A stretch of DNA of 64,000 bases from Flavobacteriales bacterium (GTDB taxonomy: Bacteria > Bacteroidota > Bacteroidia > Flavobacteriales_F > PHOS-HE28). Numbering within the stretch: the first letter of the stretch is position 1; every line of letters begins with the position of its first letter. Made by a program: the position numbers and the translations under genes. The stretch lies in contig JAHBUL010000008.1 of NCBI GenBank assembly GCA_019638085.1, positions 124,001 to 188,000 of the forward strand, given 5' to 3'. Shown one piece after another: positions 42,791-52,071 of this stretch. Under the pieces are notes generated by a model, which worked only from the letters and a program-made list of their open reading frames with translations, did no database searches and was not told the DNA's origin.

Positions 42791-44698
42791 ATGGTCATTC
42801 ACGCTGGATCCACCCACAGGTTGTCAACAACGCTAAGGCGCTATGTAGTTATCGCGCTTGTAGTATGCCTGGCCCTGCCTGATGTGTTCGCACAGGTCTC
42901 CAGTAACACCTGTGGCACCAATGCCGCGAATAAATACCCGGTGAACAACACGTGCGTCAACAGGGGCTTCAACGTACCAACAAGTTACACTGCCACATAT
43001 AATCCGGGAGGTTGTAACGCCGGAGCAAATTTTGATGGGTATGGTTGGTTCACAGCCACGAGCACGTTGACCACCGTGCGATTTACCCCAGCATTGAATA
43101 GGGATGGTATACTCCATGTACTTGCTGCATGTGGCGGAACAGTGCTGGGATGTTCGGATGTTTATGGGAACGGCGGAGCAGAAACCGTGACCATACCGAC
43201 GGTGATCGGCAATAACTACTTCGTGCGTGTGCAGCGTAAAAACAATGATGATGGAATGAACGGAAACCTCTGCGTCTATAACGAACAAAGGCCCATCCCC
43301 ACCGTGGGGGACTGCATGTACACGCTGAGCTTTTTCGACTCATGGGGTGATGGTTGGAACAGCTCGTATGTAGGTGTCTATATCAATGGCGATTGGTATG
43401 GTAACTGGACCATCAATGGTGCTGGCGGCTTCCTTGATTTCGCGGTGAACATTGGCGATGTTGTGGAGCTTGTCTATAACGCCTCCGGCTCCTACCAAAA
43501 TGAAAATTCATTCGTGCTGACAAAAACCACCCCGTGCGGGATCATTTACAGCTCAGGCTTTGCCCCCACGGCCGGTGTAAGCTACACGGGCACGGTCACC
43601 TGCACACCACCAGCTGCTGCACCGCAAGATTGTGTCGGCGGCACCACACTCTGTTCCAATGCATCGATAACCAGCAACAGCACCCACACGGGATGCAATG
43701 CAGACCTGAACGACAGCAATAAAGGCTGCCTTTCGGCCGGTGAGAACCAGGGCACTTGGTACTACTTCTCCCCATCTTCCAGCGGAACTCTGGGCTTTAC
43801 ACTCGTACCTCATGGCTCCACCGACGATTACGACTTCGCCCTGTGGGGACCATTCAGCTCCGCTCAATGTCCAACCGGTCCACCGATCCGATGCAGTTAT
43901 TATGATGGCAGGTATTACGGTAACACCACTACGGGAATGGGGAATGGCGCTACCGAACCGTCAGAGGGACCCTACCATCCGCCTCAAGGAAATGACCCGA
44001 ACGCCAATGGATGGGTGAGTACACTGAACGTGATAGCGGATATGGTCTATGTACTATACATCGACAATTACTCCTCCACCGGCCAGGCCTTTGACCTCTC
44101 CTGGCAACTCACCAACGGAGCATCCTTGGATTGTACCACGCTACCCGTGGAACTGCTCTCCTTGGATGCCACCGCCCGCACCTCCGTGATCGACGTGACC
44201 TGGGCCACAGCCTCTGAGCGGAACTCCGATCATTTCGATGTGCAGCGCAGTGCCGACAACGAGCACTTCGCCACCATAGGCACGGTGGGCGCCGCAGGCG
44301 ATGCCCAGTTCCGCAATGATTATCTCTTTGTGGATGAAGCACCGCTGAAGGGAGCCAACTACTACCGCCTGCGGCAAGTGGACCGCGATGGCACCGTCGA
44401 ATTCACCAAAACCGTGGTGGCCTTTATGGGCCATGGAGCGGACAGCCGCCCGGTGATCTTCCCAAACCCGGCCACCGACGTGCTCAACGTGGCCTTCAAC
44501 ACGCCGCTGGACGGCTCCGTTGTGCTCTATGTGCAGGATGCGGTAGGCCGCACGGTAACACAAAGCGCGGTGGTGCTGTTGCGCGGGGAACGCACCGCAG
44601 TGATCCCCACGGCGGACCTGGCCAACGGCTGGTACAACTTGCGCATAGCGTTGCCGGATGGCACCGTGCGGCAAGGCGGTGGGTTCTTGAAAAAGTGA
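42791..44698 (+). CDS. T9SS cargo protein, paralogue of the CUB-domain protein
   Basis: A 635-residue secreted protein with signal peptide (RRYVVIALVVCLALPDVFAQ). N-terminal region: FDGYGWFTATSTLTTVRFT and GNNYFVRVQRKNNDDGMNG; then DCMYTLSFFDSWGDGWNSS, parallel to the HLHDSGGNGWG block of the previous protein. The shared module follows (GTWYYFSPSSSGT, DDYDFALWGPFSSAQCPTG), then the fibronectin-like block (LPVELLSLDATARTSVIDV) and the sorting tail (PVIFPNPATDVLNVAF) ending GWYNLRIALPDGTVRQGGGF. The last third is closely alike in both, so the pair arose by duplication, but this copy lacks the CUB domain. Start at 42791 places the signal peptide properly; longer frames are possible. Confidence 0.86.
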   Translation: MVIHAGSTHRLSTTLRRYVVIALVVCLALPDVFAQVSSNTCGTNAANKYPVNNTCVNRGFNVPTSYTATYNPGGCNAGANFDGYGWFTATSTLTTVRFTPALNRDGILHVLAACGGTVLGCSDVYGNGGAETVTIPTVIGNNYFVRVQRKNNDDGMNGNLCVYNEQRPIPTVGDCMYTLSFFDSWGDGWNSSYVGVYINGDWYGNWTINGAGGFLDFAVNIGDVVELVYNASGSYQNENSFVLTKTTPCGIIYSSGFAPTAGVSYTGTVTCTPPAAAPQDCVGGTTLCSNASITSNSTHTGCNADLNDSNKGCLSAGENQGTWYYFSPSSSGTLGFTLVPHGSTDDYDFALWGPFSSAQCPTGPPIRCSYYDGRYYGNTTTGMGNGATEPSEGPYHPPQGNDPNANGWVSTLNVIADMVYVLYIDNYSSTGQAFDLSWQLTNGASLDCTTLPVELLSLDATARTSVIDVTWATASERNSDHFDVQRSADNEHFATIGTVGAAGDAQFRNDYLFVDEAPLKGANYYRLRQVDRDGTVEFTKTVVAFMGHGADSRPVIFPNPATDVLNVAFNTPLDGSVVLYVQDAVGRTVTQSAVVLLRGERTAVIPTADLANGWYNLRIALPDGTVRQGGGFLKK

Positions 44699-44703
44699 GT
44701 CGG

Positions 44704-45290
44704 GATTCCTGAGTCTCGGTGAATTCGGTCCCTGAGGGCCTCGAAGGGCCGAATTCTCAACAATGATCTTTCCGAAAGGTCGAAGGGCCGAATTCTCAAC
44801 AATGAACTTTCCGAAAGGTCGAAGGGCCGAATTCTCAACCAAGAACTGCTCGAAGTTCGAAAAGCCGAATGCACACACAGCAAACGTCCCAACGCAGGGT
44901 CCCGAGGCCGCGATCCGACGGTGACTTGAGATTCCTGAGTCTCGGTGAATTCGGTCCCTGAGGGCCTCGAAGGGCCGAATTCTCAACAATGAACTTTCCG
45001 AAAGATCGAAGAGCCGAATTCTCAACCAAGAACTGCTCGAAGTTCGAAAAGCCGAATGCACACACAGCAAACGTCCCAACGCAGGGTCCCGAGGCCGTGA
45101 CCCGACGGTGACTTGAGATTCCTGAGTCTCGGTGAATTCGGTCCCTGAGGGCCTCGAAGAGCCGAATTCTCAACAATGAACTTTCCGAAAGGTCGAAGGG
45201 CCGAATTCTCAACAATGAACTTTCCGAAAGGTCGAAGAGCCGAATTCATAACCCCGCGATTTCCGAGACCCGAAGGACCGTGTTCATAAC
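44704..45290 (+). repeat. Structured repeat island with GAATTCGG/CCGAATTC arms
   Basis: Three macro-units start GATTCCTGAGTC at 44704, 44930 and 45117 (226 and 187 bp apart; the difference is one 39-bp subunit). Each has a left arm GAATTCGG (44721, 44947, 45134), a core TCCCTGAGGGCCTCGAAG ending in GG or AG, and a right arm CCGAATTC exactly 28 bp after the left arm. Further right arms follow at steps of 39, 39 and 38 bp (39 and 38 in the shorter unit). The last arm of units 1 and 2 is degenerate (CCGAATGC); in unit 3 it has become CCGTGTTC, the word of the island at 52889. No gene is present; apparent frames are products of the repeats. Confidence 0.8.
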
Positions 45291-45320
45291 TCTCAGGCAA
45301 CCGCCAAGGCCTATCCCCGT

Positions 45321-45337
45321 CTTCCACTGTGTGGAAG
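45321..45337 (+). terminator. Strong short hairpin upstream of the tail-fibre-like trio
   Basis: CTTCCAC-TGT-GTGGAAG: perfect 7-bp stem with a three-base loop. There is no clear T-run after it (GCTCTTAAACC), so it may be a terminator or processing hairpin at the end of the repeat island. Confidence 0.4.
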
Positions 45338-45378
45338 GCTCTTAAACCCCTGATCCTTCCCAACCAAATCGTTCTTTC

Positions 45379-45406
45379 CATTTGCGCTGCAACGATCGCG
45401 CAAATG
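45379..45406 (+). promoter_or_regulatory. 9-bp inverted repeat upstream of the tail-fibre-like trio
   Basis: CATTTGCGC, ten bases, then GCGCAAATG: a perfect match. It lies 41 bp before the ATG at 45448, next to TACCTTCG (45409-45416), a one-mismatch version of the -7 box TAnnTTTG. It could be an operator or a leader hairpin for the three genes downstream. Confidence 0.5.
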
Positions 45407-45447
45407 ATTACCTTCGTGTCCCCTACACCCCTCCCATTGCACGCTCC

Positions 45448-47520
45448 ATGCGTAAACCCATACGCCTTCAGCTTTTCCTCACTGTGGCTGCCCTCGCGGC
45501 ATTCACCATCACCCATGCGCAGAACGTGGGTATCAACACCAATGGAATTGCAGCGGATCCTGCTGCCATATTGGACCTCAATGTTGACATATTGGGCGGC
45601 AACGCCAAACGCGGCCTGCTGATCCCCCGCATGACCGAAGCCCAGCGCTTGGCCATTCCCGTAGGTGCCGCCGATGACGCCCTGCTGGTTTACCAGACCG
45701 ATCTGGGAGCAACCCCCGATACCTCCAACGCACGCGGTTTCTGGTATTACGATGCCCCCACCACCAATTGGCTGCACCTGAGCACGGTGCGCCGCGGATG
45801 GTCACTTCGCGGGAACACCTTGGCTGGTAGCGGCAGCCCCGAATACCTCGGCCCCACCCAGTTCTCCACCAACCGTAACTTGGTGATGCGCACCCAGGCC
45901 GCACCGGCCAACCCCGCCTTGCAGATGAGCTACGCGCTGATGTATCCCGAGGCCGGCCTCGTGGGGTTGGGCACGCCTGCACCCGCCACCGAACGTCTTG
46001 AGGTGGAAGGTGCCATCCATTTCGCGACCAACGCCACGCCAGGTGCCCAAGTATCCACTCCCGTGGAGGGTGCCATACGCTACGGCACCGAGACCGGCTC
46101 AGCTCCTTCCGGCAGCAACCTCAAATGGCATTATGGCGTGCTGAACGACTCCATAACCGGAAACCGCTATTGGAGGCGCATGGAGAATGCCGAGAACCTG
46201 GTCTCCAACTCCCCCATGACCTCCTACCCCAAGGATACCGTGCAGTGCAACAACAGCATCGGTGATGCGATGCGGGGTGCCCTGAGCGCCACTCCCGTGA
46301 CCCAGACCTCCAACACGCCGCTGAACTACTATAGCCCCTTTGCCACCAACTTCGACCAGAACTCCGCCCGCAGCTTCCGTGTGCAATACCTCTACCGCTA
46401 TGAGGAACTCGTGGAGGCCGGCATCTGCTTCCCCGCCCAGATCAATGCGTTCGCCTTTTTCTGCTTGGACCAGGAAACACTGGACAACCCCGGCTCCCCG
46501 GATTTCCCCACAGTGCTCAACGGAGAGATCCGCGGTGGGGCGGCCACTTTCCCGTTGACGGGGTCAAGCGCCTATTTCGGGATCAACAACACGTCGTCGT
46601 ACATGGATAACAATATCCGCCTCTCCACCCCGAAGGGCTCGATCTATAACCTGACACCCGGCCCCGGCTGGATCAACTTTACCTTGGTGACGCCCATTAC
46701 GCTCGCCGTCAATGACAACCTGATCCTGGATATCGTATGGACCCGCAACGTAGGCGTAGGCGTAGGCCCAAAAGTGGAGTTGGAGGACCCCGGCTACACC
46801 TGCGTCAAATGGGTATATGCCACCAACATCAGCAATCAAGCGGGACGGAACCTGATCAGGGATAATCCGCTTTACCCCTCCAGTCCTCAAGGAGTGGTCT
46901 CACCCAACAGCCCGCACCGGTGGCGCCCGGTTACACGCTTTACCGGCAAGGTGGAGGTGCCCGATGTGATAGAGCGCCGGGCCAACTACATCCAGTACGG
47001 CGGTGGCATTTTGGTGGGTGATCCAACTTGGTATAGCACCGAACCCCGGAAAGGCCCCGGCACCGTGCAGGTGCAGAACGGGATCTATGATGGCCATGTG
47101 CTCCTGAGCGACCATGTGTTCGACCGCTATTTCGATGGGGCACCACGCCCTGAGGATGCCCAAGCCGCAGAAGGATACGCCTACGTGGGCCTGTCCCAAC
47201 TGCGCGAGCGGCTGGAGCGCGAGCGGCACCTGCCCAACATGCCATCGCGCAGCCAGTGGGAGGCGCGCGGCGGTGCCAGCCTTGGTACGCTCACCACCGG
47301 CCTGTGGCGATCCGTGGAGGATCAGGCCCTCTACATCACACAGTTGGAAAAGGACCTGAGCACCTTGGAGGAAATGGTCTTCGGCCCCGACCTCACACCG
47401 CAAGAGGCCCAGCGCCTGATCGCGGAGATCCAAGCCAGCAAGCGCCTTACCGAGGCCCAGAAGCTGCACCTGGTAGATTCCTTGAACGAAAAGGCCCAAG
47501 ACGGCACCCCCAAGAAATGA
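45448..47520 (+). CDS. Tail-fibre-like surface protein 1 of 3
   Basis: A 690-residue secreted protein: signal peptide (LQLFLTVAALAAFTITHAQ), then the head sequence NVGINTNGIAADPAAILDL and RGLLIPRMTEAQRLAIP. These are typical of Bacteroidota proteins that resemble phage tail fibres. The middle is a beta-rich region specific to this copy (AINAFAFFCLD-type jelly-roll strands, INFTLVTPITLAVNDNLIL). The C-terminus has HVLLSDHVFDRYFDG, LRERLERERHLPNM and LWRSVEDQALYITQLEKDL, then a coiled coil, like the trimerising tail-fibre/endosialidase chaperone-like end but without a recognisable self-cleavage site. No T9SS tail. First of three tandem paralogues; its stop overlaps the next start as ATGA. Confidence 0.85.
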   Translation: MRKPIRLQLFLTVAALAAFTITHAQNVGINTNGIAADPAAILDLNVDILGGNAKRGLLIPRMTEAQRLAIPVGAADDALLVYQTDLGATPDTSNARGFWYYDAPTTNWLHLSTVRRGWSLRGNTLAGSGSPEYLGPTQFSTNRNLVMRTQAAPANPALQMSYALMYPEAGLVGLGTPAPATERLEVEGAIHFATNATPGAQVSTPVEGAIRYGTETGSAPSGSNLKWHYGVLNDSITGNRYWRRMENAENLVSNSPMTSYPKDTVQCNNSIGDAMRGALSATPVTQTSNTPLNYYSPFATNFDQNSARSFRVQYLYRYEELVEAGICFPAQINAFAFFCLDQETLDNPGSPDFPTVLNGEIRGGAATFPLTGSSAYFGINNTSSYMDNNIRLSTPKGSIYNLTPGPGWINFTLVTPITLAVNDNLILDIVWTRNVGVGVGPKVELEDPGYTCVKWVYATNISNQAGRNLIRDNPLYPSSPQGVVSPNSPHRWRPVTRFTGKVEVPDVIERRANYIQYGGGILVGDPTWYSTEPRKGPGTVQVQNGIYDGHVLLSDHVFDRYFDGAPRPEDAQAAEGYAYVGLSQLRERLERERHLPNMPSRSQWEARGGASLGTLTTGLWRSVEDQALYITQLEKDLSTLEEMVFGPDLTPQEAQRLIAEIQASKRLTEAQKLHLVDSLNEKAQDGTPKK

Positions 47521-49730
47521 ACGCCGCCAACCGCACCCTCCGCCTTGCGCACCCGGCCCTGCTGGTGCTCTGCGCCATCGGTATTGCCACCGGCGCGGCC
47601 GCGCAGAACGGCAACATCGCCATAAATACCACCGGTGCCGCCGCCGACCCCAAGGCCCTGCTCGATCTGACCTCCATCACCAAAGGCCTGTTGATCCCAC
47701 GCATGGCCGCCCTGCCCGGAGGGGCATTGCCCAGCGGATTGGTGGCATACCGGACCGGCGCACCACGCGGATTTTTTGTGTACGAGAACGGCGGCTGGAT
47801 CCCCTTGATCCCCGGCGGAAAAAATGCGTGGGACATCTACGGGAACACCCTCACGGATGCCACCTATACCAATCCGGATTTCATAGGCACCACGGACGGC
47901 GCGCCGATGTATTTCCGCACCAATAACCTGCACCGCATGCGTATCGATGGTGGTACGGGTTACCTCGGGGTGGGCTATCCGGCCGGGGCCGCGTTGGCTG
48001 CGGAGCGCCTGGACATCAATGGCCAGCTCAGCATGTACTATGCACCGACCGGCACCATTCCCATCAGCCTCACCAACGCACCGGGCGTGTTCCGCTACCA
48101 GACCTTCGGCAACCTCACCGGTACCGTACCCTATCGCCGCGGCAGCAACGAATTGATGGCGACCAACCCCGATAACGGTGCTACGAACAACGCGGTGCTG
48201 GGAACGCCCAATGGCTACCCTTTGCAGTACGCCGGCCACTGGGGGAACATCGGTGATTCCGCCATGGTACAAGGCAAGAGCACTCCGGTACTCGTACAGC
48301 CCAAGACCTATGGCTGGCGGGCCTTCGAGAACCCTTATGATGAGGAGCGCGGTGCATGGACCCACTTCCGCGAAGCGGTATGCACCACCGTGGATGCTGA
48401 GGTCACGATCCCGCCCACCGGCGCCTACAACAGCACGGCCGCAGGAAATCCTGCACAATTCTACGTCACACCGTTCTACGGAAATGGTGCCCCTTATACA
48501 CGGCATCAATACCTTTTCAGGGCCAGCGAACTGAACTTGGAGCTATCCGGGTACACAGGTGGCTTGTGCCCGGGCGGGGAGGTGAAGCGGATCTCCTTCT
48601 ATGTGCTCGGCACCGGCACAAGGTCCATCAACCCCATCGGTACGGTCACGGTGCGCAACGCACCGCCCGGCGTGAATGAACTCTTCGGCTTTGACAACAC
48701 CGTGGACGCCTCGGGAACGATGGGATGCGCAAACTTGGCGCCGGGTACGCAATGGCCAACCATAGCCGGAACCGGATGGATGGACATCCCCCTCAGCACT
48801 TCTTTTTTCTGGGACGGCACCAGCAATGTGATCGTGGAAGTGGCGGTCCGCACCATCCCAATGCCTGCCGATGGTACTCGGCACGTGCAATGCACACTTA
48901 CCCCGTTCAACTCCACCTATGGGGCGTTCAGTACGGGTCCCCCCGCCGTAGCCATCCTGCTTCCGGACCCAGGCTCGCCCGGCTGGTCCTGCAACAATAC
49001 CGGCAACGTGATGACCCGCATGCCCGACGCGGCGAATCCGCCCTATTCGGCCGGTGCAAGCCCGTACCGTCCCATGATCAAGTTTTTCGGTAAAGTGACC
49101 GGTCAGGGGCCAAGTGGTGCCGGCTACACCACCGGGACCGGCCCGTACCTCACGTATAATGGGGCACTGGTGCTGGAGGATACAGTAACGGCACGAACGG
49201 ACATTCCATGGGGCCGCTGGCGCCCCGGCACGCCCAGCTTCAATACCTTTTGGTCCTACCAAGGCAAGGGTACACTTTCGGCCCAGCACGGGGTGTATGA
49301 TAACCTCACCAATTTGAACGACCACGTCTTCGACCGGGCCTTTGATGGGCGCGTGGCCCCCGGCGATGCCGAAAAGCATGGGGAGCAACACCTGTTGAGC
49401 ATCCGCGAGATGGAGGCCTTCACCCGCACCAACCGCCATCTGCCCACCATGAAGGGCCGCGCCGACTGGAATGCCGAGGGTGGCTTCTCCTTGGGCGATC
49501 TCACCAACCAGCTCTGGGCCACCACCGAAGTGCAAACGCTCTATGTGGCCGAACTGCACGACAAGCTCAACGTGATCGAAATGCTCACCAACGAGCGCCC
49601 CATCACCCGGGAGGAGTTCCATATCGCCCGGCAGCAACTGGCCGGCATGGCCGAATACACCGACGCGGAAAAGGCCCGCCTGATCGCCGCCCTGCGCAAG
49701 CGCGCGCCCCTTACCTCCCCATCCCGATAA
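47517..49730 (+). CDS. Tail-fibre-like surface protein 2 of 3
   Basis: A 737-residue paralogue starting at the ATG in the ATGA overlap with protein 1, so it is translationally coupled. Signal peptide ALLVLCAIGIATGAAAQ, then GNIAINTTGAAADPKALLDL and KGLLIPRMAALPGG. A specific middle region includes GEVKRISFYVLGTGTRS and GWMDIPLSTSFFWDGTSNV. The C-terminus has NLNDHVFDRAFDG, FTRTNRHLPTMKGR, LWATTEVQTLYVAELHDKL and a helical tail. The conserved head and foot with a divergent middle suggest a set of trimeric surface fibres with different tips or binding faces. Confidence 0.85.
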   Translation: MNAANRTLRLAHPALLVLCAIGIATGAAAQNGNIAINTTGAAADPKALLDLTSITKGLLIPRMAALPGGALPSGLVAYRTGAPRGFFVYENGGWIPLIPGGKNAWDIYGNTLTDATYTNPDFIGTTDGAPMYFRTNNLHRMRIDGGTGYLGVGYPAGAALAAERLDINGQLSMYYAPTGTIPISLTNAPGVFRYQTFGNLTGTVPYRRGSNELMATNPDNGATNNAVLGTPNGYPLQYAGHWGNIGDSAMVQGKSTPVLVQPKTYGWRAFENPYDEERGAWTHFREAVCTTVDAEVTIPPTGAYNSTAAGNPAQFYVTPFYGNGAPYTRHQYLFRASELNLELSGYTGGLCPGGEVKRISFYVLGTGTRSINPIGTVTVRNAPPGVNELFGFDNTVDASGTMGCANLAPGTQWPTIAGTGWMDIPLSTSFFWDGTSNVIVEVAVRTIPMPADGTRHVQCTLTPFNSTYGAFSTGPPAVAILLPDPGSPGWSCNNTGNVMTRMPDAANPPYSAGASPYRPMIKFFGKVTGQGPSGAGYTTGTGPYLTYNGALVLEDTVTARTDIPWGRWRPGTPSFNTFWSYQGKGTLSAQHGVYDNLTNLNDHVFDRAFDGRVAPGDAEKHGEQHLLSIREMEAFTRTNRHLPTMKGRADWNAEGGFSLGDLTNQLWATTEVQTLYVAELHDKLNVIEMLTNERPITREEFHIARQQLAGMAEYTDAEKARLIAALRKRAPLTSPSR

Positions 49731-49839
49731 GGTCATGGTACACCCCTCGCTTCCCCATACCCATTCCCCACGACCCGCCCACCGGATGCCTGTCGCCATT
49801 ACGCTTGCTGCACCCACGCACACGCCTCGGGAAGGCCGG

Positions 49840-51831
49840 ATGTTCCGCACCTTGCTGGTCACCCTGCTTCTATTGGCGCTCTCACTCGGCCTCCGTGCGC
49901 AGGTGGCCATCAACACCACCGGTGCTCCACCAGCAGCGAACGCCATTTTGGACATCAGCAGCACCAACAAAGGCCTACTGATACCGCGCATGACCCGCGC
50001 CCAGCGCATAGCCATTGCCGCTCCGCCCCAAGGGCTGATGGTATACCAGACCGATTCGGTCACCACCGACCCCAAGGGCTTGTGGTACTATGACCCGGCC
50101 ACCCCCATTGTGGGCTGGAAGCACGTGGCCTGGGGACCGGCACTCTGGAAACTGGGCGGCAATGCCGGTACCAGTGCCGCGGATTTCCTCGGTACGCTGA
50201 ACAACCTTCCGCTGTTGTTCTGGATCGCCAACTATGAACGGGGCCGCATCAGCGCCAATGGGGAATTACAACTCTACCACACCGGCGCCCCCGTGGGCCC
50301 CACGGGCTTGGTGCATGTGGAAGGGGCCATTAAGCTGAAAGGGGGAAGTGTAGGCGATACGGAAGGAACCATCCGATACACCCCAGGGGCCGGTACCGTG
50401 CCCAACAAGTTCGAAGGCTATGTGCAAAATGGAGACGGTTCCGATCCTGACATCAACGGGTGGAAGCAGATCGATAACAACTTCGGAGAGCGCAAGTTGC
50501 AGGAAACCCCCATTCCCGGTGCCAGCTGCCAATTGCCTTCAAGTACGACCGATCCGCTCACAGGGCCACGGCCATGGCCTATTCCGGGTCCTTCCGCCGG
50601 TCCGTTCGGGCAACTCACCGGTGCCTCCTCCCCCTACTACGGGTTTTGGGAGGATTCCCGCAGGCAGTATCTCTTCTTGGCCAGCGACCTCAATGCGGCC
50701 GGCATTTGCGGAGGATCCGGCAACCCCATCCAGGCCATCGCCTTCGAGGTGGTTGCACTGCACTCCGGACCGGGGCGATTGCATTTCCTGCGTTACCGGA
50801 TGAAGAATACCAGCGACATGGCGATCACGAATTTCGATAATTCGGGCTGGATCACCTTCGCTCAGCCCAGCCCCCCTGATATTGCGGGCCCACCGGAGCG
50901 CTATACCGACCACAATACCGGGTTCAACGCGGTGAGCGGATGGAACGTGCATAACGGAACACCTTTCGTTTGGAGCGGGAACAACCTCAAGATCGATGCA
51001 GCACTGGACAACCAGACCTGGTCGTCCTTATGGAACAGTTCGGTGCGTTCGTACAACACCACGTACAACAGCATGATCAGCAACTACTGTGATGCCTGTG
51101 GAGGTACCGGTGCAGGAACGTGTACGTGGCAGACTCCTGTTGCGCCTCCTTTCTATTTCCCCCCCACAACGCCTACCAATGGGATGATAGGAACCAACTC
51201 CAACACCCCGGACTGGGGATGGGTAAGCGGCTGGAACATGACGGAGTCGACCAATACGATCACCTGCGATGGTACCGTTCCCACCTATAACTCAGGTTCT
51301 CCGGTCTCCATCTTGAACCGCCTACCGCGCGTGGCCTTCTACACCAAGTACACCGGCTCCGGCGCATCATACAGGGTGGGCAGCTATATGTACGCGCAAG
51401 AGGGTCTGATGGTGGGGGATGCGGCGTGGGCTGCCAGCGGTACCTACCCGAACAATCCCTTCAAGGGTCCCGGCACCATCACGGCCAAGCGCAGCGTATG
51501 GTCCGGCACCACCCTGCTCACCGACTATGTGTTCGACCTCTACTATGATGGAGTAGCCAAGCCCGAGGATGCAGTAGGCGCCTCGCAGTACGTGCGTACC
51601 CCGCTAAAGGAACTACCCAACTACGTGGAGCGCGAGCGCCGCTTGCCCAATGTGGACGGCCGTGATGAATGGAACAAGTCCGGCATCTTCAGTGTGGACA
51701 AGCTCGGCAACCAGCTATGGGTGACCGTGGAGGACCAAGCGCTTTACATCCAGGAGCTCAATGCCCGCATGGATGCGCTGAAGCAATTCCTCGTGGAGAA
51801 GAAGCTGAAGGAGCTCGAGGGCGATCAGTAG
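49840..51831 (+). CDS. Tail-fibre-like surface protein 3 of 3
   Basis: A 663-residue paralogue with signal peptide (FRTLLVTLLLLALSLGLRAQ), then VAINTTGAPPAANAILDI, NKGLLIPRMTRAQRIAI, a divergent centre (QAIAFEVVALHSGPGRLHF, NTTYNSMISNYCDACGGTG), and a foot with LLTDYVFDLYYDG, LPNYVERERRLPNVDGRD and LWVTVEDQALYIQELNARM. Start at 49840 begins the signal peptide; a start 35 codons earlier gives a non-signal extension. The 109-bp gap from protein 2 contains no visible terminator, so the trio is likely one operon. Confidence 0.85.
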   Translation: MFRTLLVTLLLLALSLGLRAQVAINTTGAPPAANAILDISSTNKGLLIPRMTRAQRIAIAAPPQGLMVYQTDSVTTDPKGLWYYDPATPIVGWKHVAWGPALWKLGGNAGTSAADFLGTLNNLPLLFWIANYERGRISANGELQLYHTGAPVGPTGLVHVEGAIKLKGGSVGDTEGTIRYTPGAGTVPNKFEGYVQNGDGSDPDINGWKQIDNNFGERKLQETPIPGASCQLPSSTTDPLTGPRPWPIPGPSAGPFGQLTGASSPYYGFWEDSRRQYLFLASDLNAAGICGGSGNPIQAIAFEVVALHSGPGRLHFLRYRMKNTSDMAITNFDNSGWITFAQPSPPDIAGPPERYTDHNTGFNAVSGWNVHNGTPFVWSGNNLKIDAALDNQTWSSLWNSSVRSYNTTYNSMISNYCDACGGTGAGTCTWQTPVAPPFYFPPTTPTNGMIGTNSNTPDWGWVSGWNMTESTNTITCDGTVPTYNSGSPVSILNRLPRVAFYTKYTGSGASYRVGSYMYAQEGLMVGDAAWAASGTYPNNPFKGPGTITAKRSVWSGTTLLTDYVFDLYYDGVAKPEDAVGASQYVRTPLKELPNYVERERRLPNVDGRDEWNKSGIFSVDKLGNQLWVTVEDQALYIQELNARMDALKQFLVEKKLKELEGDQ

Positions 51832-52071
51832 ATCAGCTGCTTCCGCCCAAGCCTTGGCGAAGGAGGATGATGGAATGTCTCCCGGTGAGAGCTGGGTCTC
51901 CATGGTGGGCGATCCGGAACGCTGATCATGCACGGTGCGCCTATTCGCCGCCGATGATCCCATCGCGGCCCGAATTCCACATGCGTCATTCCCAAGCCTC
52001 GAAGGAGATCATCCCACAGGACCATCCTTCTTCCAGCGCCACCCGGATGTACCTTCCCCGCCTCCGCCTCA

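Noticed and set aside
44141-45777. Several minus-strand frames with repeated SSLLRIRPFD-like peptides
   Set aside because: They are translations of the 39-bp repeat subunit (a multiple of three, so frames stay open). No start signals or family resemblance.
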